A DNA stretch of 64,000 nucleotides from SXOA01 sp046593355 (GTDB lineage: Bacteria; Planctomycetota; Planctomycetia; Pirellulales; Pirellulaceae): assembly GCA_046593355.1 (NCBI GenBank), contig JBKJNY010000249.1, forward strand, positions 16,864 through 80,863, given 5' to 3'. A program made the translations under genes and the position numbers. The notes under the pieces are model-generated. The model was not told the DNA's origin and searched no databases. It saw nothing but the letters and a program-made list of their open reading frames with translations. Within the stretch, counting starts at the first letter, position 1; the number at the start of each line of letters is the position of its first letter. Positions 8,317 through 15,634 of this stretch are shown here, piece after piece.

Positions 8317-8503
8317 ATGCCTCTTTCCCGCAATCTCGAAGTCGAGGTGATGGACACGGCCGCCGAAGCCGAGGACTACAACTCGATGGATCATTCGGAG
8401 GTGAATGCGCTGTTCGCGCAGGATTTGTTGAATGCCATGGCGAACGGGGGGCGTGAGCCCCCCTGATACTATTCCTCGACCTCGGCACCGGCACCGCACT
8501 CAT
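8317..8503 (+). pseudogene. truncated first copy of SAM methyltransferase
   Basis: From ATG 8317 the frame encodes MPLSRNLEVEVMDTAAEAED and continues to NGGREPP, where a stop occurs at 8464-8466. It is nearly identical to the first 49 residues of the intact methyltransferase at 8941. An extra C in the hairpin GGGGGGCGTGAGCCCCCC shifts the frame. After a further deletion of about 17 bases the nucleotides still match the motif-I region (CTCGACCTCGGCACCGGC) up to about 8503. Homology then stops and an unrelated small gene follows. The sequence is clearly a remnant; whether the 49-residue peptide is made is unknown. Confidence 0.85.
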
Positions 8504-8524
8504 GGCCCGTAAAGGCATCAGTCT

Positions 8525-8860
8525 ATGCAGCGAAAGCGACTAGTTACCGTGGGCATGGCCCTGATGCTGGTGTTGTCGTTGGCTTTTGTTTGGGCAAGCT
8601 GGCGACCAGCTAAACATCCCACCGAAACAGGGACGGCAGTCGAGGCGTGGAACTTTGCGAGCGAATACTTGGCACAGAGGTGCGAGTTTACAGATCATTC
8701 GACCAAATACGATGACTCCGACCGAGTATGGGTTTTTGAAGGCCAATACCTCACCAGAGGAAATCGCCGTGGTGCTGAGTACGCTTGTCGTGTTTATTTT
8801 GGAAAGGACGGCACTTGGCATGTCGAATCATGCCGCTTTTACGCGCCCAAGGTCTTCTAG
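8525..8860 (+). CDS. small exported or anchored protein of unknown function
   Basis: This is a 111-residue product with N-terminal MQRKRLVTVGMALMLVLSLA, a signal peptide or signal anchor. A soluble part of about 80 residues follows, rich in aromatic residues (WVFEGQYLTRGNR, YACRVYFGKDGTWHVESCRF) with three cysteines. The C-terminal part has the look of a small beta-sandwich. No family is recognised. Base composition is visibly less GC-rich than around it. It sits exactly where the first methyltransferase copy is interrupted, so it may have been inserted. Two 17-nt direct repeats (GGATTAAAAGTGCAACT type) follow at 8860-8896. Confidence 0.6.
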   Translation: MQRKRLVTVGMALMLVLSLAFVWASWRPAKHPTETGTAVEAWNFASEYLAQRCEFTDHSTKYDDSDRVWVFEGQYLTRGNRRGAEYACRVYFGKDGTWHVESCRFYAPKVF

Positions 8861-8940
8861 GATTAAAAGTGCAACTCACGGATTAAAGGTGCAACTGCCA
8901 TTAAAAATGCAAAGCCGGAGGAGGAGGAAGAAGAATAGCC

Positions 8941-9639
8941 ATGTCTCTCTCCCGCATTCTCGAAGTCGAGGTGATGGACACCGCCGCCGAAGCCGCGGAT
9001 TACAACGCGATGGACCACTCGGCGGTGAACACGCTGTTCGCGCAGGATCTCGTCACTGCCCTGGCGAGCGGGGGGCGTAAGCCCCCTGATACTAACGAAC
9101 AGAAAATCCACGTCCTCGACCTCGGCACCGGCACCGCCCTCATCCCGATAGAACTCTGCCGCCAGGTCCGCCCTTGCCGGGTGCTGGCCGTCGACCTGGC
9201 CGCTCACATGCTGGAGCTTGCCAGAAAAAACGTCGCCGCTGCCGGCCTGGCCAGCCGCATTGAGCTCGAACAAATCGACGCCAAAGCACTGCCGTTCACG
9301 GACGGCCGTTTCGACGTCGTCATGTCCAACAGCATCATCCACCACATCCCGGAGCCGATACATTCGCTCCGGGAAGCGGTGCGCGTTACCAGCGACGGCG
9401 GATTGCTCTTCTTCCGCGACTTGTTGCGCCCTGAGGATGAAGCGACGCTTCTGCGTTTGGTCGAAACCTATGCCGGGGGTGAATCCGCCCACGCCCGGCA
9501 AATGTTTTCCGACTCGCTTCATGCCGCACTGTCGCTCGATGAAATTCGCCGCCTGGTCACACAGCTTGGCTTCCCCGCCGCTTCCGTCCAGCCGACCAGC
9601 GACCGCCACTGGACGTGGATCGGCAAAAAAGTGGGGTAG
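8941..9639 (+). CDS. class I SAM-dependent methyltransferase
   Basis: This 232-residue cytoplasmic enzyme has a Rossmann-like SAM fold. Motif I is VLDLGTGTALIPIEL (about 56-70), followed by the acidic end of beta 2 in VLAVDLAAHMLELARKN. Motif IV is DVVMSNSIIHHIPEP, typical of the UbiE/BioC-like group. The substrate is unknown. The segment GGRKPPDT (9067-9092) is encoded by a GGGGGGCGTAAGCCCCCT hairpin of the repeat type found between genes, apparently tolerated in frame in a loop before motif I. The stop TAG at 9637-9639 lies inside a GTAGGCTTCCAGCC repeat. The start follows a copied GAG/GAA tract from the permease end. Confidence 0.9.
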   Translation: MSLSRILEVEVMDTAAEAADYNAMDHSAVNTLFAQDLVTALASGGRKPPDTNEQKIHVLDLGTGTALIPIELCRQVRPCRVLAVDLAAHMLELARKNVAAAGLASRIELEQIDAKALPFTDGRFDVVMSNSIIHHIPEPIHSLREAVRVTSDGGLLFFRDLLRPEDEATLLRLVETYAGGESAHARQMFSDSLHAALSLDEIRRLVTQLGFPAASVQPTSDRHWTWIGKKVG

Positions 9640-9658
9640 GCTTCCAGCCCGCCCGGAC
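9631..9658 (+). repeat. single REP-like unit (GTGGGGTAGGCTTCCAGCC)
   Basis: This is a half element of the family seen as full inverted pairs at 17577-17632 and 48491-48553. Its GTAG provides the TAG stop of the methyltransferase. The stem is GGCT-TCC-AGCC. Confidence 0.8.
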
Positions 9659-9659
9659 C

Positions 9660-11024
9660 CTAGAGGCACCGCAAGAACGCCACCAAATCCATCTTCTCCT
9701 CCGCCGTCAGCTTGAGCTCCAGTACCAGGTTGAAGAACTCCACCGTGTCCTCCAGAGTCAACAGCCGGTCGTCATGCAGATAGGGGGGCGAATCCTTGAT
9801 GCCGCGGAGTGGGAAGGTCTTGATGGGGCCATCGGCGGAAGCCTTGCGGCCATTGATCATCTTTTCCTTGAAGAACCGCTCCACTTTCAAATTGTGCATG
9901 AGGTTGTCGGTGTAGTACGGGGGAGTATGACAGCTTGCACATTGCCCTTTGCCGTGAAACACCTTTTCTCCACGCACCTCCGCCTCGCTGGCCTTGGCGG
10001 GATTGAGTTTGCCGAGCAGATTCAACTTCGGGGCCGGCGGAAAATCGAGAATGGACTGGAACTCCGCCATGAAGTGGACCTGGCTGCCGCGCTCCAGAAT
10101 ATTGACTCCCTTGCGCTGGGCTTGCTCCGGGTCGCCATCGAAGTAAGCGGCTCGCTGCTCGAATTCCGTGAAGTCCTCCACCGTCTTGAGCGCCCGTTGA
10201 GAGCCGAAGAGCCGCTGGATATTCAGTCCGCGGAGCGTGGGAGTCTCGATTCGGTGACGGTGCTCGTTGGGGCGGATGTCGCCGACCGTGTGCGTCGCCC
10301 CGTTGGTGTGGCCGTTGGCATGGCAATCGAAGCAGGCCACTCCTTGATGGGCTTTGAGTGCCCGCCGGTCGTCGGTGGTATTGAACTGCGCCTGCGGAAA
10401 CGGCGTTAGCAGAAGACGCAACCCTTCGAGCTGTTTGGGATTGAGAATGTCCTTGAACAGGCCGTTAAAATTCCCCAGCGTGACCAGTTGCCCCTTGGAG
10501 ACATCCCCCAGGTCCGGCCGCGTGGTCAGATAAATCGGTGCGGGAAACTCGGGCAGCAAATGTTGCGGGATGTCGAAATCCAAATCAAACCGGGTCAGAT
10601 CGCGTTCGGTCTGTTTCTTGACTTCATCGATCTGCGGCTTGGGGAAGACCATTCCGCCCGCTTCGTGATGGGGATGCGGCAGCGGAAAGAAGCCGGCGGG
10701 CCAGGCGTCCTTGGCCTTGATTTCCTCGGGCTTCATCGCGGCCAGCTTTTCCCAGGTCATGCCCGGGGCCAGCTTGACGCGCACGCCGTCTTGCACTGCT
10801 TTGCCTTTGGACATCGTCGCCCCTTCGGCCGGCTGGTTGCTCAGATCGTACCGCTGCTCGAGCAGCTTCTGATGGCGCTCGGCGAACTCCGGCTTGGCCT
10901 GTTGCAAGCGTTTGACCAGGGCCGGAAAATCCTCCTTTTCCTGAGCGGAGGAAAGGCTATAGGAGCCCCCCAGCCAAGCGGCGAGCGCGGCGAGAGCGAT
11001 GCGAATGCGAATTCTGGTGGTCAT
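9660..11024 (-). CDS. dihaem cytochrome c peroxidase-like protein
   Basis: ATG 11024, with AAAGGA upstream, gives 454 residues starting MTTRIRIRIALAALAAWLGG, a signal peptide; longer upstream frames are rejected. Two c-type haem sites are present: CFDCH at about residue 239 and CASCH at about residue 372. The second is embedded in GEKVFHGKGQCASCHTPPYY, as in the cytochrome c peroxidase/MauG superfamily. The C-terminus TLEDTVEFFNLVLELKLTAEE is the usual ending of the catalytic half. It should be periplasmic and redox active, but the peroxidase function is not proven. It converges on the methyltransferase with 20 bases between the stops. Confidence 0.85.
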   Translation of the reverse strand: MTTRIRIRIALAALAAWLGGSYSLSSAQEKEDFPALVKRLQQAKPEFAERHQKLLEQRYDLSNQPAEGATMSKGKAVQDGVRVKLAPGMTWEKLAAMKPEEIKAKDAWPAGFFPLPHPHHEAGGMVFPKPQIDEVKKQTERDLTRFDLDFDIPQHLLPEFPAPIYLTTRPDLGDVSKGQLVTLGNFNGLFKDILNPKQLEGLRLLLTPFPQAQFNTTDDRRALKAHQGVACFDCHANGHTNGATHTVGDIRPNEHRHRIETPTLRGLNIQRLFGSQRALKTVEDFTEFEQRAAYFDGDPEQAQRKGVNILERGSQVHFMAEFQSILDFPPAPKLNLLGKLNPAKASEAEVRGEKVFHGKGQCASCHTPPYYTDNLMHNLKVERFFKEKMINGRKASADGPIKTFPLRGIKDSPPYLHDDRLLTLEDTVEFFNLVLELKLTAEEKMDLVAFLRCL

Positions 11025-11140
11025 GGTTGTCCTTTCATGAAGGGAGAGTGCTGGAGCGCATCGATTTGTAGCAATTTGCACGCCGTGAGGCATCCCGTTG
11101 AGGTAGTGTATCGAGGGTGGACCGGGGACGCCAGCCGCGC

Positions 11141-11938
11141 CTATAATCCCAGCACGTCGTACATGTTGTAGAGGCCGGGCTTTTGCTTCGCCACGAATTT
11201 GGCCGCGGCGAGGGCTCCCATTGCGTAGCAATCTCGACTCGACGCTTTGACGGAGACTTCCAGCGTTTCCCCCAGCAGGCCGAAGATGATGGTGTGCTCG
11301 CCGGCGTTGTCGCCGGTGCGGACGGCGTGATAGCCGATCTCGTGCTGCGGACGTTTGCCGACAATTCCCTGGCGGCCGTGCGTATGGAGCGACTGCCCCA
11401 TCACCCCGGCGATGATTTCGCCGAACCTAAGGGCAGTGCCGCTGGGAGAGTCTTCCTTCATCCGGTGATGCCGCTCGATAATTTCCACGTCCACTCCGCC
11501 GCTGTTGTCCTTGAGCGCCGCCCCGACCGTGGCGACGAGCTTCATCGCCAGATTGACCGTCAGGCTCATGCTGGGAGACCAGACGATGGGGATATGCACC
11601 GAAGCCTCCGAGACTTGCTCCTTTTGACGTTCGTTCAGGCCGGTCGTCGCCATCACCAGCGGAGTCTTGTGCTGCACGCAAATGCCGAGAATCCGCTCGG
11701 CGGCTTCGGGAATGGAGAAATCAATGAGGGCGTCGGCCTTTACATTCAAGTGCGCCGCCAGGGGCACATGCAACTCCATGATCCCGCAGGCCAGGCCGGC
11801 GTCTTTGCCCAGCTCCGGATGCTGCTCATGTTCGAGCGCGGCGATGATCTTTAGCTGCGGGTCTGTGCTGGCGAGGGAGACGAGCCGCATTCCCATGCGT
11901 CCGGCGGCACCGTGGATGGCGATGGAGGTGACAGTCAT
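11141..11938 (-). CDS. dapB: 4-hydroxy-tetrahydrodipicolinate reductase
   Basis: The 265-residue cytoplasmic enzyme performs the NAD(P)H-dependent reduction in lysine and diaminopimelate synthesis. The nucleotide-binding loop is GAAGRMG (residues 10-16). The catalytic signature is ERHHRMKEDSPSGTAL, with the tandem His, the Lys and the substrate-binding SGT. VMATTGLNERQ and the C-terminal GLYNMYDVLGL are also typical. Length fits the family. Its presence argues for meso-diaminopimelate production and peptidoglycan, or at least lysine synthesis. A single arm of a GAACAGAAGG repeat lies just upstream of the start. Confidence 0.97.
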   Translation of the reverse strand: MTVTSIAIHGAAGRMGMRLVSLASTDPQLKIIAALEHEQHPELGKDAGLACGIMELHVPLAAHLNVKADALIDFSIPEAAERILGICVQHKTPLVMATTGLNERQKEQVSEASVHIPIVWSPSMSLTVNLAMKLVATVGAALKDNSGGVDVEIIERHHRMKEDSPSGTALRFGEIIAGVMGQSLHTHGRQGIVGKRPQHEIGYHAVRTGDNAGEHTIIFGLLGETLEVSVKASSRDCYAMGALAAAKFVAKQKPGLYNMYDVLGL

Positions 11939-11949
11939 GGGCGGAAGAG

Positions 11950-11985
11950 TTTTGAACAGAAGGGAACGGAGGGAACGAAGAAAGG
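11950..11985. repeat. single arm of GAACAGAAGGnAACGnAGG repeat
   Basis: TTTTGAACAGAAGGGAACGG and the following GAGGGAACGAAGAAAGG match, in the same orientation, the left arm of the complete hairpin at 12470-12579 on the other side of the GxxExxY gene. Confidence 0.85.
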
Positions 11986-12020
11986 AGGAGTTTTTTGATG
12001 CTGGTTGGCTGGAGTTGTGG

Positions 12021-12449
12021 CTAGAAGTCTTGTTGGCCTAGGTTGGCACCGGGGATGATCAAACGCTTGACTCCTTCCACCAGCTTCGGCACATGGAAAT
12101 TGATCATCAGGCCAAGTGGAAGGTTCAAGAGCTTAAGGTACGAGATGGCCGCGGCGATGTGAACGGGAAGCACATGCTCGACGGCTTTGACTTCGATCAG
12201 CAAGCAGTCTTCAACCAAGATGTCAAATCGCAAATTCTCCTCAAAAACCACGTCCTTGTAGTGAATTTGCACGACTCGTTGCTTTACGGAGTTGAGACCC
12301 CGCAGTTTGAGTTCGTGAATCAAGCAGCGCTCGTAGATGCTCTCCAATAGTCCCGGTCCCAGGATGCGATGAACTTCGATGGCAGCACCAATCACGATGG
12401 AAGTAAGCTGATCGGCGCGGGAAAACAGAGGATGCACAGGAACCTCCAT
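12021..12449 (-). CDS. GxxExxY family protein (copy 1)
   Basis: This 142-residue protein has the name-giving motif in GPGLLESIYERCLIHELKLR and a preceding conserved IVIGAAIEVHRILGPG. The central part has a PD-(D/E)XK-like pattern: LRFDILVEDCLLIEVKAVE supplies Asp, Glu and Lys in the right order. The family is widespread in environmental bacteria, is predicted to be nuclease-like and has no established function. The gene is bracketed by same-orientation copies of a GAACAGAAGG repeat (11950-11985 and 12470-12500). A second family member at 34326 is bracketed by another repeat family, which suggests a link between these genes and hairpin elements. Confidence 0.88.
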   Translation of the reverse strand: MEVPVHPLFSRADQLTSIVIGAAIEVHRILGPGLLESIYERCLIHELKLRGLNSVKQRVVQIHYKDVVFEENLRFDILVEDCLLIEVKAVEHVLPVHIAAAISYLKLLNLPLGLMINFHVPKLVEGVKRLIIPGANLGQQDF

Positions 12450-12469
12450 AAAGTAGAAAACTCAAAGGC

Positions 12470-12579
12470 ATTTGAACAGAAGGAAACAAAGGTAACGAAG
12501 AAAGGCAAAGAAAAGACCAATCCACGCTTCAAATTCTTCTCTCCTCCCCTTCGTTTCCTTTGTTACCTTCTGTTCAAAA
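12470..12579. repeat. inverted repeat GAACAGAAGGAAACAAAGG family
   Basis: The left arm 12470-12500 pairs with 12550-12579 (TTCGTTTCCTTTGTTACC, then TTCTGTTCAAAA). The same family occurs at 22731-22828 and, as one arm, at 11950-11985. Confidence 0.85.
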
Positions 12580-12598
12580 CTCTTCGCCTTTTGTTCCA

Positions 12599-13999
12599 TC
12601 AACTGTAAAGGTTGATCGCCTTGACGATTTCCCCCAGGTCATTCGGCACAGCCACCGCCCGGTTGGCGAAAGATGCTCTTCTTACGCCGCGACTGCCGAG
12701 GATTTTGTTGAATTGTTCCTGGTCAGTGGTGTGGTAGGCGACGGTTGCGGTGGGATCCTTGAGCTGATGGCCGGTAAGGATGCAGACCACGCGCTCGTCG
12801 GCGGAAATGATGCCTTGATCCCGCAGCAGCCGTGCCCCCGCCACGCTCGCCGCGCTGGCCGGTTCGCAGCCGATGCCGCCGGCGCCGACCTTGGCCTTGG
12901 CGTCGAGAATTTCCTGGTCGCTCACCTGCCGCACCACACCCTGCAAATCCTCGAGCGCTCGCAGGCATTTTCGCAAATTGACGGGGCGGTTGATCTCGAT
13001 CGCGCTGGCGATGGTGTTCGCTTTGCGGCCGAGCTGATCGAGCTCTTTGAAGTAGTGGTCGGCGATGCTCATGTTCGCCTGGCCACCGTTCCACCGCAGG
13101 CCGCGGCGCTCATACAACTCGTAGAGCGTGTCGGCTCCCGAGGCGTTGATCACCGCCAGTCGCGGCGCGCGGTCGATCAGGCCAAGGGCCTTGAGCTCCC
13201 CGAAGGCTTTGCCGAAGGCGCTGCTGTTCCCCAGGTTGCCGCCGGGGACGACGATCCAGTCCGGCACTTCCCAGCGAAGGGCCTCCAGCACGCGGAACAT
13301 GATGGTCTTTTGCCCCTCCAGCCGGAAGGGGTTAACGCTGTTGACGAGGTAAATGCCCAGGTCGCGCGAGACCTCCTGCACGCGGGCCATGGCGTCGTCG
13401 AAGTCGCCGGCAATTTGAATGGTGAGGGCACCGTAATCGAGCGCCTGCGAAAGCTTGCCGTAGGAGATTTTCCCCGAGCCGATGAAAATGACGCCCTTGA
13501 TGGTCCGCACCGATGCGCAGTACATGGCCAGCGACGCGCTGGTGTTGCCGGTGGAGGCGCACGCCGCCCGCTTGGCTCCCGTCGCCTTGGCGTGCGTGAA
13601 GGCGGCGGACATGCCGTTGTCCTTGAAGCTGCCGGAAGGGTTCATCCCCTCGTGCTGCAAGTAGAGCCGCCCCGGTTTCATGCCGACAAACGAGCCGACG
13701 CTGTCCGACTGATGCAGAATCGTTTGCCCCTCGCCAACGGTGACCACGCTCTCCGGTTTGGCGAAGGGGAGCAGCTCGTGAAACCGCCAGACGCCGCTGA
13801 AACGGAGCGGCTCATGGCGGCGGGACCAGGTTTCCTCGAACCAGCGGAGGCTTTTGGGAACGGCCCCCCGGTTCCAGTCGTACAGCACATCCAACAGGTC
13901 CCCGCACTGGGGACACGCCACCCGCACCTCCTCCACGCCGCAGGTATAGCCGCAAGCTGGGCTGATGCAGCGCTGGAAGGCAAAATCGGAGAGGGGCAC
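12599..13999 (-). CDS. thrC: threonine synthase
   Basis: The 466-residue PLP enzyme converts O-phosphohomoserine to threonine. An N-terminal metal-knuckle-like segment (CISPACGYTCG, then ACPQCGD) is common in this branch. The Schiff-base lysine is Lys126 in NPSGSFKDNGM, and CASTGNTSASLAMYCA is the usual phosphate-binding neighbourhood. VVPGGNLGNSSAFGKAF is the PLP-phosphate loop. With dapB in the same window it belongs to aspartate-family amino-acid synthesis, though the two genes are separated by the GxxExxY module. The protein sequence is complete and no oddity is seen. Confidence 0.96.
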   Translation of the reverse strand: MPLSDFAFQRCISPACGYTCGVEEVRVACPQCGDLLDVLYDWNRGAVPKSLRWFEETWSRRHEPLRFSGVWRFHELLPFAKPESVVTVGEGQTILHQSDSVGSFVGMKPGRLYLQHEGMNPSGSFKDNGMSAAFTHAKATGAKRAACASTGNTSASLAMYCASVRTIKGVIFIGSGKISYGKLSQALDYGALTIQIAGDFDDAMARVQEVSRDLGIYLVNSVNPFRLEGQKTIMFRVLEALRWEVPDWIVVPGGNLGNSSAFGKAFGELKALGLIDRAPRLAVINASGADTLYELYERRGLRWNGGQANMSIADHYFKELDQLGRKANTIASAIEINRPVNLRKCLRALEDLQGVVRQVSDQEILDAKAKVGAGGIGCEPASAASVAGARLLRDQGIISADERVVCILTGHQLKDPTATVAYHTTDQEQFNKILGSRGVRRASFANRAVAVPNDLGEIVKAINLYS

Positions 14000-14086
14000 G
14001 GCTGGAAAGGCTTACGGGGAAAGAAGTTGTTGCGAGTGATAAAGTCAGTCTAGGGGAGGGGCTGAAAACGGGCAAGGCGAAGCGAA

Positions 14087-14201
14087 GTAGGGTGCATGAG
14101 CACCAGCGAAATGCACGCGTAAGCAGCGCCGGTCGTCGGGTTGACGCCAAATGCTGGCGACCGCGTTCACGCGTGCATGGCGCGTCGCTTATGCACCCTA
14201 C
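14087..14201. repeat. inverted pair GTAGGGTGCAT family
   Basis: GTAGGGTGCATGAGC at 14087 faces GCTTATGCACCCTAC ending at 14201, with internal ATGCACGCG and CGCGTGCAT also pairing. The GTAG foot is present, but the apex is longer than in the TCC type. Confidence 0.8.
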
Positions 14202-14205
14202 ATTC

Positions 14206-15543
14206 CTACCGTAGCGATTCCAGCGGCCGCAGGCGCATCGCCAACAGTGAGGGGATGAGCCCGCCGAGCAGGCCCATCAGTAGCGTGACGAGCAGGCCGA
14301 TGCTGATGGTGTCGCCGCTGACGAGGAGTTCGAGCACGACGTTCTTGCTGGAGCCTTGTCCGCCGCTGACGACGCTCGTTGCTTTCGTGCCATGCACCAG
14401 GCAGCCGAGCACGCAGCCCAGCGTCCCGCCCAAGAGGGCCAGCACCAGCGATTCGAGCAAGAACGTGTACAGCACCTCCAGGCGGCTGAAGCCGAGGATG
14501 CGGAGGACGCCGATGTCTTTGCTCCGCTGACTGACGGCGGCGAACATGGTGTTCATCACGCCAAAGACGCCGCCGATAGAGAGAATGGCGGTGATGATGA
14601 TGGTGGCGCCGAGAAACTGCTTGTTCGTCTGGGCCAAGCTCTCGAAATACTCCGTTTCGGTGTAAGCCTGCAAAGCGGAGTCCTTGTAGTCCTTGTTGAA
14701 GAATTCCTTGACCTTCTTCGCTTCCTCAGGCCCGGAGGTGCGGACGACGACGGTCGAGTAGTTTTCCTCGCCAAAGGACTTGCCGATGCGGGCCCGCTTG
14801 GCCCAAATCTCGCTGTCGAAAACGGAGCCCGTCGCTTTGATGACCCCGACGATCGCCAGACGCTCCTCGCCCAGCAGAAAGCTGTCACCCACGTCCAGCC
14901 GCAGTTTGTTCTTGGCGGTCGCCAAAACGGCCTTCGTCCGATCGCGGCCCAGCTCGCGAGCGATGCCTTCACCGACAACCGCTTGCACCAGGTTCTGTCC
15001 GCCGCCTTCTCCCGCGACGACTCCTTCGCGGCTGAACCACTCGCCGGAGAGCAGCGTGAGGCCGTGGACGCGGGCGCTCATTTCGGGGTCGTCCACGCCG
15101 CGGATTTGCACGATTCGCCGCCGCGGACGGCCGGGGGCAGGGTTCTCCACCAATTGGTTGCAGGAGATATACGTCTCGCGGCTGGCGAGGGGCTGATTGC
15201 TCGCTTCGTCGCGCAGGATGCCCGCCTGCAACTCGATCTGCCCGACATCCGCAAAGCCGAGGTTGCTGAAGGCTTCATCCGTCGCCCCTTCGGACATCAA
15301 CATCACGTTGCCGGGCTGGCCACTCTGCTGGGTCAGACGGAACATGCCGTTCACAAAGGCCAGCATCCCGGTCATCAGGGCGATGACCAGCGTGAAGGCC
15401 AGGCCGGTCATCAGCGTCGTCCGCCAGCGGACCGAAAGGTTTCGCACGTTGTAGCGCAGCGGCACTCGGCCCATGATGACGAGCAGCACCACCAGCGACA
15501 GGCCGATGAGTAGCGGAATCAGGTTGGTGTAGGAAACGGACAT
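14206..15543 (-). CDS. ABC transporter permease, MacB/FtsX type
   Basis: The 445-residue inner-membrane protein has one N-terminal helix (LIPLLIGLSLVVLLVIMG), a second near 45-65 (TTLMTGLAFTLVIALMTGML), a large periplasmic domain, and three C-terminal helices. The last part contains IGVLRILGFSRLEVLYTFLL and RLRPLESLR, the FtsX/MacB permease signature. The periplasmic region resembles the MacB core domain (VVGEGIARELG, LRLDVGDSFLLG, RLAIVGVI). It lies downstream of a second permease, and a perfect hairpin separates them. No ATPase gene of the LolD/MacB kind is seen in the window, so the energising subunit must be elsewhere. Confidence 0.9.
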   Translation of the reverse strand: MSVSYTNLIPLLIGLSLVVLLVIMGRVPLRYNVRNLSVRWRTTLMTGLAFTLVIALMTGMLAFVNGMFRLTQQSGQPGNVMLMSEGATDEAFSNLGFADVGQIELQAGILRDEASNQPLASRETYISCNQLVENPAPGRPRRRIVQIRGVDDPEMSARVHGLTLLSGEWFSREGVVAGEGGGQNLVQAVVGEGIARELGRDRTKAVLATAKNKLRLDVGDSFLLGEERLAIVGVIKATGSVFDSEIWAKRARIGKSFGEENYSTVVVRTSGPEEAKKVKEFFNKDYKDSALQAYTETEYFESLAQTNKQFLGATIIITAILSIGGVFGVMNTMFAAVSQRSKDIGVLRILGFSRLEVLYTFLLESLVLALLGGTLGCVLGCLVHGTKATSVVSGGQGSSKNVVLELLVSGDTISIGLLVTLLMGLLGGLIPSLLAMRLRPLESLR

Positions 15544-15551
15544 TGTTGATT

Positions 15552-15634
15552 AGAAAGGGGGTCGGGAGTCTTTGCCGTCCGAGTACATTGGTTTTGCAAA
15601 GTCTTTGACGGCAAAGACTCCCGACCCCCTTTCT
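15552..15634. repeat. perfect 28-bp inverted repeat with 27-nt loop
   Basis: The arms 15552-15579 and 15607-15634 are perfectly complementary. The family matches 554-640, with the inner stem changed from GGCGTC/GACGCC to GCCGTC/GACGGC, a compensatory change. The right arm touches the stop of the upstream permease. Confidence 0.9.

Noticed and set aside
12560..14053. 497-residue plus-strand frame opposite thrC
   Set aside because: Shadow of the threonine synthase gene.
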